Part shown: positions 17,830 to 25,669 of the stretch, piece after piece
Layout of the letters: every line of letters starts with the position of its first letter
How positions within the stretch are numbered: the stretch's first letter is position 1
NCBI GenBank assembly: GCA_900764695.1
Contig: CAAFOY010000063.1
Span: forward strand, 1 to 29,037
Length of the DNA: 29,037 nt
Source: Lachnospiraceae bacterium
GTDB taxonomy: Bacteria > Bacillota_A > Clostridia > Lachnospirales > Lachnospiraceae
Reading direction: 5' to 3'
Made by a program: the position numbers and the translations under genes
The notes under the pieces: generated by a model
The model's database searches: none
Told to the model about the DNA's origin: nothing
What the model saw: the letters and a program-made list of their open reading frames with translations, nothing else

Positions 17830-18144
17830 ATGAAAAATAACAGAAGAGCATACTTATGCTGCAGCGATAAAATGGAAGGTTTTTACAAGGGACTTTGGGA
17901 CAAAAGATTAGGAGAGTACATAACAAGAGTTAAGTCCATTGATGATGCAACAGGTGTCTATGTCATTGATAAGGACAGCATCAATAAAGACAAATTAAAT
18001 AAAGTATTGGAAGAAGCACAGATAAAAGGAATACGTGTATGGAATCTTAACAAGGAACTGGTTGATGAAGAGCTGATTGATGCATTGTATAAGGACAAAC
18101 TTAATTCAAGAATTAAAGGAGCAAACATTGAAATTGAAAGATAG
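17830..18144 (+). CDS. Hypothetical soluble protein (104 aa)
   Basis: ATG at 17830 with AAAGGAG 9 bases upstream, directly after the preceding TGA; the frame extends upstream to 17797 but overlaps that gene. The product starts MKNNRRAYLCCSDKMEGFY and has alternating strands and helices (GVYVIDKDS, KGIRVWNLNKEL), giving a small alpha/beta domain of unknown family. No membrane segment or signal is seen. It lies within the transfer operon and overlaps the next start by 17 bases, so it is likely a transfer accessory factor. Confidence 0.6.
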   Translation: MKNNRRAYLCCSDKMEGFYKGLWDKRLGEYITRVKSIDDATGVYVIDKDSINKDKLNKVLEEAQIKGIRVWNLNKELVDEELIDALYKDKLNSRIKGANIEIER

Positions 18145-18931
18145 AATAAGCATAAAAAGAAACAAGGATGCCATAAGATTTTTCATTATCATTTTCTTTT
18201 TTGTGGGAGGATATGTTTTTTTCTTTAGTTCTACTTATTGGATGCCGACATCTGCAGATGCATCATATCTTACAAAGATAGGAGTTACCAATTCGTGGGA
18301 AGACAGAGAGGTAACAATTAACAGATGGCAGTATTCCAAAACACAACAATTAATGGAAATTGACCTTGATGTGGCAAACAAGTCATATGATGGCATAAAC
18401 AAATATAAGTTTTCCGCAATGGATTTAAAGGGAAACAACTTGAAATGCGAAGTGATGATCGAGGAAGATGATTGGATTGTCTTAAGGATATCAGATATTC
18501 CAAAAAGATGGAGCGACGTGTCATTAAGAATGGAAATGCCTGATGGAACCGGAGACAGACTAAAGCTCTATACGAACGTTGTTGATGTTGAAAGAGTTAC
18601 GGAATTAAAAAGTATGGATAAAAACGGTTACATGGCACAAAAATTTAACATTGAAATATCAAACATGCAAAAAGAAGTTAAATCCAATAATAAACAGATT
18701 GACAAGCTTAACAATGAAATAGCAGAGGTTCAGAAGGAAATTGAACGTATAAACAAGGAAAAGATATATCAGACAGATAAGGAAAAGACTGAAAGTGATA
18801 CATTGATTGCAGAAGCTAATTCGACAATTACATCAAAGCAGAAAGACATACAGGAGCTGATGGCTGACATTGATGAAATTAATAAACGTATTGACATGAA
18901 AAATAAGGAAAAAAGCGATTTGGGATTATGA
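18128..18931 (+). CDS. Membrane protein with extracellular domain and coiled coil
   Basis: The likely start is TTG at 18128, placed six bases after AAAGGAG (18115-18121), inside the end of the previous gene; no ATG in frame has such an RBS. The 267-residue protein has a basic N-terminus, one membrane span (about 16-36), then a beta-rich outside domain (about 45-160: VTNSWEDREVTINRWQY) and a coiled coil from about 170 to 262 (Lys/Glu/Asn heptads such as IDKLNNEIAEVQKEIERI). The stop overlaps the primase ATG by four bases. A structural part of the transfer machine that spans the wall is plausible; no family is recognised. Confidence 0.65.
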   Translation: MKLKDRISIKRNKDAIRFFIIIFFFVGGYVFFFSSTYWMPTSADASYLTKIGVTNSWEDREVTINRWQYSKTQQLMEIDLDVANKSYDGINKYKFSAMDLKGNNLKCEVMIEEDDWIVLRISDIPKRWSDVSLRMEMPDGTGDRLKLYTNVVDVERVTELKSMDKNGYMAQKFNIEISNMQKEVKSNNKQIDKLNNEIAEVQKEIERINKEKIYQTDKEKTESDTLIAEANSTITSKQKDIQELMADIDEINKRIDMKNKEKSDLGL

Positions 18932-19875
18932 TAAGCAAGGAAAAATTTGATTGGATAAAAGAAAACATAAGTATTGTGGATTATGCATCTTCAATAGGCT
19001 TCACGCCTGTAAGAAAGGGTAAGTATTACAGCTTAAAGGAACATGATTCAATAATCATAGATACTAATAAAAACGTGTATTGGCAAAATTCCATTTCAGG
19101 TCATGGAAAATGCATAGGAGAAATGGGTTCAATAATAGATTTTGCCATGAAATTCTGTAACATGAGTTTTTACGAGGTTATCAGACAGTTTGAGGGAGAC
19201 ATCCCAAGGGACAGTCAATATCAGGTAAGACAGGAAAAAAGAATTTCTGATAAAACACTGAAACTTCCGGGAAAGGATGCAAACATGAGAAAGGTGTATG
19301 CCTATCTCATTAAGACAAGGAACATAAAGCCGGATGTAGTACAGTTTTTTGTTGATAACAAAATGTTGTATCAGGATAAAAATGGAAATTGTGTCTTTGT
19401 TGGATACGATGTTAACAATGGAGTGGTTCCGGTGTTTGCCTGCAGAAGAGGAACAAATACTTTTAAACCATTCTATGGTGATGTTGCAGGATGCGATTAT
19501 GCCAAATGCTTTTATGTTGATAACGAGAGCAATGTGCTGGTAGTGACAGAATCTGTCATTGATGCAATGAGCATCATGAGCCTTGTTAACAGTAATGAAA
19601 AATATAATTATTTAGCCCTTGGTGGCGTTGGAAAATGGGAAGCAATTAAGACGTATCTTGATAAGGGAAACATTAAAAAAATCATAATTGCGACTGACAA
19701 TGACAAGACAAATTACAATCAGGGCGGAATCCCATGCGCACAGCTTATGTGTTCATTCGTTAAGGAAAATTATCCTGACGTGGAGAGAAAATGGAAATTG
19801 CCACCAAAACAATACGGTAAGGATTGGAATGATGTTCTCAAGAGTTATAAGGAGTGTAAGAAGAATGATTATTAG
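18928..19875 (+). CDS. DUF3991/TOPRIM primase-like protein
   Basis: ATG at 18928 overlaps the previous stop in ATGA, showing translational coupling. The 315-residue protein has an N-terminal DNA-binding module similar to CHC2-type primase starts (about 1-95: ISIVDYASSIGFTP, GMGSIIDFAMKF-like helix), but the CHC2 zinc cysteines are not evident. A TOPRIM catalytic fold follows: E208 in LVVTESVIDA and D257-N-D259 in IIIATDNDK, then KDWNDVL. Such proteins make primers or act on single strands of transferred DNA. Here it would convert the incoming strand to double strand in the recipient. Confidence in the TOPRIM assignment is good; true primase activity is inference. Confidence 0.75.
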   Translation: MISKEKFDWIKENISIVDYASSIGFTPVRKGKYYSLKEHDSIIIDTNKNVYWQNSISGHGKCIGEMGSIIDFAMKFCNMSFYEVIRQFEGDIPRDSQYQVRQEKRISDKTLKLPGKDANMRKVYAYLIKTRNIKPDVVQFFVDNKMLYQDKNGNCVFVGYDVNNGVVPVFACRRGTNTFKPFYGDVAGCDYAKCFYVDNESNVLVVTESVIDAMSIMSLVNSNEKYNYLALGGVGKWEAIKTYLDKGNIKKIIIATDNDKTNYNQGGIPCAQLMCSFVKENYPDVERKWKLPPKQYGKDWNDVLKSYKECKKNDY

Positions 19876-20011
19876 CAAATTAAATAATTATGAGAATATT
19901 GAAAAATTTCCCAAATTAGATGAAATTGAGAAAATTCAAAAAGCATCAAAGAAGAAACATGAAAATTTAACAGAGACAGTAGAACAGACAGTTAATGATT
20001 GGGAGAAATAA
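19865..20011 (+). CDS. Small charged protein (48 aa)
   Basis: ATG at 19865 lies within the last codons of the primase-like gene and is preceded by AAGGAG about ten bases upstream. The 48-residue product is helical and Lys/Glu-rich (NIEKFPKLDEIEKIQKASKK, then ENLTETVEQTVNDWEK) with no recognised domain. It is coupled to the genes on both sides and could bind the primase, which is inference. Confidence 0.5.
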   Translation: MIISKLNNYENIEKFPKLDEIEKIQKASKKKHENLTETVEQTVNDWEK

Positions 20012-20012
20012 A

Positions 20013-20348
20013 GTGATAAAGATAAAAGATAGATTACAGTCAGTAAGTTCAAAAAAATTATACATAATTTTATGGATTTTCATTGTTTTAACGTATGGGT
20101 ACATGTTTCTTAATGAAACAAAAAGAGAAGAAGATAATTACATATACTGCAAAATTGTACAACAGGACGAAAATAGTGACATGCAAATATCGTTTCCGGA
20201 CGGAAAGAAACAATGGATAGAAAGAAAAGACGAGGAAATAAGTGAGGATGGAAAATATATCCGACTAAGAGTGATTAGATACTTCAATAGAATCAATCAG
20301 TTGAAGAGTGAAGAATTAATGGATACATGGATAAAGACAGATAGATAA
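20013..20348 (+). CDS. Small single-span membrane protein (111 aa)
   Basis: A GTG at 20013 is the likely start, since GGGAGA lies about ten bases upstream; an ATG at 19995 overlaps the preceding gene more deeply and has no RBS. After a basic start (IKIKDRLQSVSSKK) there is one membrane span (about 15-33: YIILWIFIVLTYGYMFL) and an extracellular portion rich in Asp/Glu/Lys (QWIERKDEEISEDGKYIRL). No family is recognised. It sits between the primase-like and CpaE-like genes. Confidence 0.55.
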   Translation: MIKIKDRLQSVSSKKLYIILWIFIVLTYGYMFLNETKREEDNYIYCKIVQQDENSDMQISFPDGKKQWIERKDEEISEDGKYIRLRVIRYFNRINQLKSEELMDTWIKTDR

Positions 20349-20363
20349 GGAGAAGTAAGAAGA

Positions 20364-21449
20364 ATGATTATTTTTGTGGGAAGTAAGGAAAAAGGATATT
20401 TTTGTGAAGATGTTGCAGCTAAGTTTGACCAGGCGGTTGAATACATAGACACAGACATTCACATAGTAAATCAAATAGCGGAGATAATGAACTATAAGGA
20501 AAATTGTGAATATCTTGTAGTTGATGTGGAGCAGTATGCAGATGATGCAGATGTAATCATAGATTCATTAATGAAAGTAAAGGAAGCTGTAAATACAAAG
20601 ATAATCATATACGCTGTAGCATTTTCTCCAAAGTCTGAACTTCTATCAGGATTGTATTCAAGAGGAATACGTAATTACATATTTTCAGAAATGCTCAGTG
20701 ACAAGAAGAAAGACCTAACCAACTGCATAAACGGTTTTTATGAGCAGTGGGGTTATGAAAGTCTGGGAATATATTTTGAGGGTGAGGATGAAGATAATGC
20801 AGAAGAAATAACAAAAAAAGAAAAGGTAAAAACGATAGGAGTTGCCGGAGCAGTAAGAAGAATGGGAACAACAACGCAGGCATTACAGATTGTTAAGTAT
20901 CTTAAATTTAACGGATATAAGGCTGCATATTATGAAATGAACAATCATGGATTTGTAAAGGCAGTCAGGGAGTTTTACGAGGATTCACAATATGATGAGA
21001 TGGAAGGACTTACAGAGTATCAGAATGTTGACATGTATTACAAGGCAGAAAGATTAAAGGAAGTACAGGACAAGGATTATGAATACATAGTATATGATTA
21101 TGGCGTTTACAGCGAACATGATTTTAACAAAGTCTCATTTCTTGAAAAGGACATACAGATATTCGTTGTTGGAAGCAAGCCTGATGAATTTGAAAAGACA
21201 TATGAACTAATCAAGAGCAATTTTTATAACGATGTATTTTATGTATTCAATTTTACTGCGGAAACTGAAAAAAAGGACATTAAGGAATTAATGGAAGACA
21301 AGGCAGACAAGACATTTTTCGCAGATGAATCAAAGGATCCTTTTACTTTTGGAAATTCAGAAATTTATAAGAAAATGATTCCAATAGAAAACAAGAGCGA
21401 AGAGAAAAAGGAAAAGAAATCAGGATTTTTCAGAAAAAGAAAAAAATAA
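20364..21449 (+). CDS. CpaE/TadZ-like ParA-family ATPase
   Basis: ATG at 20364 with AAGGAG about 13 bases upstream. Of 361 residues, about 1-125 resemble an atypical receiver domain (strands EYLVVDVEQY and TKIIIYAVAF); about 155-340 form a ParA/MinD-type ATPase. The P-loop is GVAGAVRRMGTTT (159-171), which has R-R-M where KGG-GK is usual, as in CpaE/TadZ-type proteins. The strand EYIVYDYGVYS may be the Walker B-like region. The C-terminal tail is Lys-rich (KEKKSGFFRKRKK). CpaE/TadZ proteins position secretion machines at cell poles, so this one may place the conjugation apparatus. It is less likely a plasmid partition ParA because no ParB or centromere-like site is next to it. Confidence 0.7.
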   Translation: MIIFVGSKEKGYFCEDVAAKFDQAVEYIDTDIHIVNQIAEIMNYKENCEYLVVDVEQYADDADVIIDSLMKVKEAVNTKIIIYAVAFSPKSELLSGLYSRGIRNYIFSEMLSDKKKDLTNCINGFYEQWGYESLGIYFEGEDEDNAEEITKKEKVKTIGVAGAVRRMGTTTQALQIVKYLKFNGYKAAYYEMNNHGFVKAVREFYEDSQYDEMEGLTEYQNVDMYYKAERLKEVQDKDYEYIVYDYGVYSEHDFNKVSFLEKDIQIFVVGSKPDEFEKTYELIKSNFYNDVFYVFNFTAETEKKDIKELMEDKADKTFFADESKDPFTFGNSEIYKKMIPIENKSEEKKEKKSGFFRKRKK

Positions 21450-21460
21450 GGAGGAAGACA

Positions 21461-21610
21461 ATGGATAGCAGAACAGAAAAATTTATGAAATTAATGGAAC
21501 AACTTGGGGCAGACATTGACATCCCGGATGGATTTGAGTTCGAAAAGCCTGATGAAGAAGTAATTCATGAGTGGGATGAGTTAGAAGGTGGTGGTACGGA
21601 TGAAGCTTAA
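21461..21610 (+). CDS. Small acidic protein (49 aa)
   Basis: ATG at 21461 with a strong AAGGAGG eight bases upstream. The product is acidic: RTEKFMKLMEQLGADIDIP, then GFEFEKPDEEVIHEWDELE. The gene overlaps the start of the large ArdC-type gene by eleven bases, so the two are probably co-translated. The acidic character could mimic DNA or pair with the basic partner, which is speculation. Too short for a confident family. Confidence 0.5.
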   Translation: MDSRTEKFMKLMEQLGADIDIPDGFEFEKPDEEVIHEWDELEGGGTDEA

Positions 21611-24296
21611 CAGAATGCGTGAGGAAATGATTAACAGTTTTATTGACTGTCTTAAAAAAGATACCATTCCATGGCATAGAAGCTGGAGTGCAAAGCAACG
21701 TCCGTTTAATGCTGTTACAAATACCACCTACCGTGGAGTTAATTCTTTATGGCTCTCTTATAATCAGTTTGCCAGAGAATTTGATGATCCAAGATGGTGC
21801 ACTTTTAAACAGGCACAGACACAAGGCTGGAAAATAAAGCCCGGATCAAAAGGAACAAGAGTGGAATTTTGGTCTTTATATGACACGGAGGAAAAGAGAA
21901 AACTTACTCAAAGGGAAGCTAAACAGTTATCCGATGAATTAACACTTGAAGAGTTCAAGAATAGAGTAAAACCAATATCCAATGTGTATACGGTGTTTAA
22001 TGGTGAGCAGATAGATGGAATTCCAAAATATGAGGAAAAAACATACGAGTTAAACACAGAAGAACTTTTACAGAAAAGAGACACCTTACTAAAAAACATG
22101 AATGTTGATTTTTCGGAAGGTGGGGACAAGGCATTTTATAACCCAAGTCGTGACAGAATAACATTACCTGAAATGAACAGATTTGAGACTGAATATGATT
22201 ACATGGCAACACTGCTTCATGAAGCAGGACATGCAACAGGTCATATAAGCAGACTTAATAGAGATATGACAGGGGTGTTTGGAAGCCCTGAATATGCAAA
22301 GGAAGAATTAAGGGCTGAAATTGCATCAGCTTTTACTGCGCAGGAATTAGGCCTTGATTATGAACAAAATGAGCACATGGAAAACCATGAGGCTTACGTG
22401 CAAAATTGGATTGATGTTTTGGAAAACGAGCCAAATGAACTGTTTGCAGCCATTAAGGATGCAGAAAAAATTTCAGACTATCTAATAGAAAAGGGCGAAT
22501 TTGGATTAGAAGAAACTGAAATGTCAAAAGATGCATCTTTCATGAAACATATGGATACGTACGTTGCTTTGCACAGAGAATACATTGAAGAGGTATCACA
22601 AAATAAAGAGCCGATAGTAATAAACGGTTACGGCGGACCGGGAGCAGGCAAGTCTACAGCATGCTTGGAAATTACTGCAGCCCTGAAAAAGGAAGGCTAC
22701 AATGCTGAATATGTTCAGGAATATGCCAAGGAACTTGTTTATGAAAAGGACATGGAAATGTTGGATGGATCTCCGGAACACCAATATGAAATTTTAAAGG
22801 AACAGACAAGAAGAATGGATAGGCTGTATGATCAAGTTGATTTTATAGTGACTGATTCTCCGGTGATGTTAAACACAATTTACAACAAGCAGTTAACACC
22901 TGAATATGAATCGCTTGTAAATGAACTGCAGGGAGAATACATTAATTATTCTTTTTTTATGGAAAGGGATGCCTCAAATTTTGAAAAAGAGGGACGTATT
23001 CACAATCTTACAGAAAGCATTGAAAAAGACAATGAAATTAAGGACATGCTTCAAAAGAATGAGATTAAATACAAAACCTATAATCACGAAAATGTTAATG
23101 AAATAGTTAATGATGCAATAGATTTCTATGAAAAAATTAACGAAGGAAAGAGTAACGAAAAAGAGGTGGTTAGGGATGCAGAAAACATTCAATTAACCGG
23201 TGCAGAAGCTGCAAGATTTAGAATGGCCATGAAAGGTCAGGAACGTGCGCTTGACATGTTCATGAATGATGAAAGCATTCCTGAACACATTAAAAGTGAC
23301 AGCATGGCCATAGGGAAAGAGGCTGAGAAATATTTTAGTGAAGGATTAAGCATTGGTGAAGTTATCATGAATCATACACAGGACATAGATAATTCATGCA
23401 ACATTTTTAATCCAGCGTACACAAAAAATCTTCTTTCAGGATTGTACGCAAAAACTAATGATGAATATAGAAATCTGAAGGAATTGCCTAACTTATGGAA
23501 TGAAAGAGAACTGGTGGAAATATCGGAAGGACTGGCAGAGCAGCTCATAAATGAACAGATACCAATAGCATCAGGAATGTTCGCTTTGGATCAGGTAGAT
23601 AATCCTAGGAACTTTCAAGGCTATAAGGGTTCCAAGTTTTTTGTAAATGAAAACGTGCTAATAAATGCATGTGAAAATGGCAAGGTTAATCTTGTTAAAT
23701 GTGAGCAGGTCGAAACACCGGGATTTGAAACGGGTAAGTATTATACGGTAAGCGAGTATGATTTTATATCAAGGGAAATCGACAGAGAATATACGCAGGG
23801 CAATAAATATCTTTGGGACAGATATAAGACGCAGGAGAATATTGATAACATAAAAAATCCGGAAGAGCAGAAATACATTGAACCAAAGACTAACAAGTTT
23901 AAACTTATCCTGAAAGGAAAGGAACATTCGGATGGCATTACATTTGGAGAAGGAAAAGGCGGAATCGTAAAACAAATGTCAGGAAAGGCATTTTCAGACG
24001 AAGTGGCAAATGCCTTTAAGAAAGATGAACAGTTCAGAAGCTTTACAAACAAGGTAAAGGATGTTTATGAATTTGAAAACAGCAAAGGAATACCAAAAGA
24101 GTTCAGAACAACCACGGATGAGATGGAAGTAATCAATAAGGACATGTTACTTACACAACATGAGTTAATTAGCAACATGAAGCAACCTGAAATGAAAGCA
24201 CCGGAACAAAATGTCATGGATTTTTTCAAGAATACCGGAACTAAAACTAATACAAAAGCAAGGGGGATGAACAGAAGAATGGAAATGGAATTGTAA
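21600..24296 (+). CDS. Polyvalent protein: ArdC domain, metallopeptidase, P-loop kinase
   Basis: Start set at ATG 21600 (AAGGTGG eight bases upstream); GTG starts up to 21588 are less likely. The 898-residue product joins: (1) an ArdC-like single-strand DNA binding domain, about 1-125 (SFIDCLKKDTIPWHRSW, YRGVNSLWLSY); (2) a zinc metallopeptidase of the MPTase-PolyVal type, about 150-300, with HEAGH at 207-211 and a downstream Glu in EELRAEIASAF; (3) a P-loop nucleotide kinase-like domain, about 335-530, with GGPGAGKST (345-353), VTDSPV (D419) and MERDASNF lid residues, similar to NadR-type/AAA_28; (4) an uncharacterised C-terminal half with a PolyVal-like region (LTGAEAARFRMAMKGQ). ArdC proteins block restriction and can travel with transferred DNA. 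The kinase part is unusual in this setting; its substrate is unknown. Confidence 0.8.
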   Translation: MKLNRMREEMINSFIDCLKKDTIPWHRSWSAKQRPFNAVTNTTYRGVNSLWLSYNQFAREFDDPRWCTFKQAQTQGWKIKPGSKGTRVEFWSLYDTEEKRKLTQREAKQLSDELTLEEFKNRVKPISNVYTVFNGEQIDGIPKYEEKTYELNTEELLQKRDTLLKNMNVDFSEGGDKAFYNPSRDRITLPEMNRFETEYDYMATLLHEAGHATGHISRLNRDMTGVFGSPEYAKEELRAEIASAFTAQELGLDYEQNEHMENHEAYVQNWIDVLENEPNELFAAIKDAEKISDYLIEKGEFGLEETEMSKDASFMKHMDTYVALHREYIEEVSQNKEPIVINGYGGPGAGKSTACLEITAALKKEGYNAEYVQEYAKELVYEKDMEMLDGSPEHQYEILKEQTRRMDRLYDQVDFIVTDSPVMLNTIYNKQLTPEYESLVNELQGEYINYSFFMERDASNFEKEGRIHNLTESIEKDNEIKDMLQKNEIKYKTYNHENVNEIVNDAIDFYEKINEGKSNEKEVVRDAENIQLTGAEAARFRMAMKGQERALDMFMNDESIPEHIKSDSMAIGKEAEKYFSEGLSIGEVIMNHTQDIDNSCNIFNPAYTKNLLSGLYAKTNDEYRNLKELPNLWNERELVEISEGLAEQLINEQIPIASGMFALDQVDNPRNFQGYKGSKFFVNENVLINACENGKVNLVKCEQVETPGFETGKYYTVSEYDFISREIDREYTQGNKYLWDRYKTQENIDNIKNPEEQKYIEPKTNKFKLILKGKEHSDGITFGEGKGGIVKQMSGKAFSDEVANAFKKDEQFRSFTNKVKDVYEFENSKGIPKEFRTTTDEMEVINKDMLLTQHELISNMKQPEMKAPEQNVMDFFKNTGTKTNTKARGMNRRMEMEL

Positions 24297-24307
24297 GGAG
24301 GATTTAA

Positions 24308-24967
24308 ATGAAAGAAGAGTATATATATTCAGTGCAGGCAGCTTTTCTTTTACAAAAAACAATGCGGGAAATACAACATATGTGTGAAAAAGGAAGACTT
24401 AGGGCTACAAAAATAACAAAAGGAAAAGAGAAACTTTTAATTGATGCATCATCGGTGGAAGACATCTTTTATAAACAGATATCAAGATATAACAGAGTTT
24501 ATAAGTACCTTAATTTGTCCGAGGAAGAAAGACTTGATTACTGGAATAATGTTGAGAAAAACATACAGATAAAGTTAAACACTGTAGATTATCTAAGCTT
24601 AAAGCAAGTGGCATATCTGCTAAACGTATCAGGTCAGGCCGTAACAACAATGATAGATACAAAAGAAGTAATGTGCTTCAATCTGTTTTATAAGGGAAGG
24701 GAAAGAAAATTCATCGATGAAATTTCCCTGGCAAAATTTGTCAAGAGACGTCTTGATGAAATTAAGGAAAAATATAAGTACCTCATAGCCTACATTAATA
24801 CGGAAAACAAGATGTTATTTTGGGAGGAACATGAGGAGGACATCGAAAAAATAATTGATTTTGACAACAAGAAAAGAGTGAGACAGTTAAGAAATCAAAG
24901 AGAAAGGGAAAGAATGAGTAAGCAGACGGAAACGTTAGCTGATAATAAGGAAAATGGCAAAGTTTAA
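24308..24967 (+). CDS. Protein with two helix-turn-helix domains
   Basis: ATG at 24308 with AAGGAGG seven bases upstream. The 219-residue product carries two MerR/excisionase-like DNA-binding segments: about 7-50 (YSVQAAFLLQKTMREIQHM, then GRLRATKIT) and about 95-150 (YLSLKQVAYLLNVSGQAVTT, then a wing FYKGRERKFIDE). The C-terminus is a basic helix (KKRVRQLRNQRERERM). It may regulate the transfer operon or act in DNA processing. It overlaps the next gene by 14 bases. Confidence 0.65.
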   Translation: MKEEYIYSVQAAFLLQKTMREIQHMCEKGRLRATKITKGKEKLLIDASSVEDIFYKQISRYNRVYKYLNLSEEERLDYWNNVEKNIQIKLNTVDYLSLKQVAYLLNVSGQAVTTMIDTKEVMCFNLFYKGRERKFIDEISLAKFVKRRLDEIKEKYKYLIAYINTENKMLFWEEHEEDIEKIIDFDNKKRVRQLRNQRERERMSKQTETLADNKENGKV

Positions 24968-25256
24968 AAAAGGTTTAGTTAATGACATAAGAGATGAATA
25001 CGACAGAGAAGAAAAGCAGAAGAAATTAAGAGAAAAATATGAAACTCCGGAAGATGTTTTAATTGTTGAAAAAGACAATACTGTTAAGTTTTTTGTAAGA
25101 ACAACCGGAAACGTTATTAAGCTTGTTGTTGGAATCATAATATTTATTCTTGCAGTCATTGGATTAACAGCAATTATATATCCTGAAACAAGAAATGAAC
25201 TCATTCATCAGGGAATGGCTGTAATTAAGGAATTAAAAGGTTATCTTGGATTTTAA
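24954..25256 (+). CDS. Small membrane protein (100 aa), last gene of operon
   Basis: ATG at 24954 lies inside the previous gene with AAGG three bases upstream, a short spacing that implies coupling. Residues 1-50 are charged (KGLVNDIRDEYDREEKQKK), about 54-75 form a membrane span (VIKLVVGIIIFILAVIGLTA), then a short tail. A terminator follows seven bases after the stop, so this gene ends the long + strand unit. Function unknown. Confidence 0.65.
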   Translation: MAKFKKGLVNDIRDEYDREEKQKKLREKYETPEDVLIVEKDNTVKFFVRTTGNVIKLVVGIIIFILAVIGLTAIIYPETRNELIHQGMAVIKELKGYLGF

Positions 25257-25264
25257 GAAAATAA

Positions 25265-25290
25265 AAAAAGCACCCTGCAGATGCTTTTTC
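25265..25290 (+). terminator. Terminator of the transfer operon
   Basis: AAAAAGCA (25265-25272) pairs with TGCTTTTT (25282-25289) around a 9-nt loop, seven bases after the last transfer gene's stop. Confidence 0.8.
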
Positions 25291-25314
25291 TAAATATAAT
25301 GTTAAAAAAATGTT

Positions 25315-25343
25315 GTCAATTGTTTTTGGGAAAAACAATTGAC
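25315..25343. repeat. Perfect 13-bp-arm inverted repeat upstream of the initiator-like gene
   Basis: GTCAATTGTTTTT (25315-25327) and AAAAACAATTGAC (25331-25343) are exact inverse copies around GGG. The half-site TTGTCAATTG reappears at 25616-25625 after a similar ATGTTAAAA lead-in, which suggests a shared binding site or a duplicated segment. It could bind the initiator or be a terminator for a minus-strand RNA. Confidence 0.6.
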
Positions 25344-25346
25344 GTG

Positions 25347-25428
25347 GGGATAAATCAAACAATTCATGGAACAAACGAAAATATAAAAAGCTTACTAGAG
25401 GGATAAACCAACAAATGAAAATATAAAA
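25347..25428. repeat. Two-copy direct repeat (GGGATAAAYCAA ... ACAAAYGAAAATATAAAA)
   Basis: GGGATAAATCAA (25347-25358) recurs as GGGATAAACCAA (25400-25411), and ACAAACGAAAATATAAAA (25371-25388) recurs as ACAAATGAAAATATAAAA (25411-25428). The two halves are 53 and 40 bp apart, so the spacing is not exact. They may be binding sites in the replication control region. Confidence 0.45.
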
Positions 25429-25486
25429 TCTTTATAAGTAAACAAATTTATATTTTATGCATAATGAATTGATATGACGGTTAGCA

Positions 25487-25585
25487 TAACTAACTAACTA
25501 ATTAATTAACCTAACCTAACCTAACCTAGCCTAACCTAGCCTAGTCTAACCTAGTCTAACCTAGTCTAACCTAGTCTAACCTAGT
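25487..25585. repeat. Iteron-like array of 4- and 5-bp units upstream of the initiator gene
   Basis: Six tetramers (TAAC/TAAT, 25487-25510) run straight into fifteen pentamers (25511-25585): CTAAC, CTAGC and CTAGT. The last half is 4.5 copies of the decamer CTAGTCTAAC, about one helical turn each. The array is bounded by inverse-related flanks ATAATGAATTGA (25461-25472) and TCAATTTTCATTAT (25585-25598). Its position 85 bp before a two-winged-helix gene suggests an origin or a copy-control site. Confidence 0.7.
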
Positions 25586-25615
25586 CAATTTTCATTATAT
25601 GTTAAAAGAAATATA

Positions 25616-25644
25616 TTGTCAATTGGCTCCAACTAATTAATTAG
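25616..25644 (+). promoter_or_regulatory. Candidate promoter/operator of the initiator-like gene
   Basis: TTGTCA (25616-25621) and TAATTA (25638-25643) are 16 bases apart. The -10 region overlaps a perfect 12-bp palindrome, CTAATTAATTAG (25633-25644), just before the GAGGAG ribosome binding site at about 25655, as expected of an autoregulatory operator. Evidence is positional only. Confidence 0.35.
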
Positions 25645-25669
25645 AAGAACTTATAAGAGGAGAAATATA

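Noticed and set aside
25487..25585. CRISPR array or true telomere
   Set aside because: Units of 4-5 bp have no unique spacers, and the array is internal with genes on both sides.
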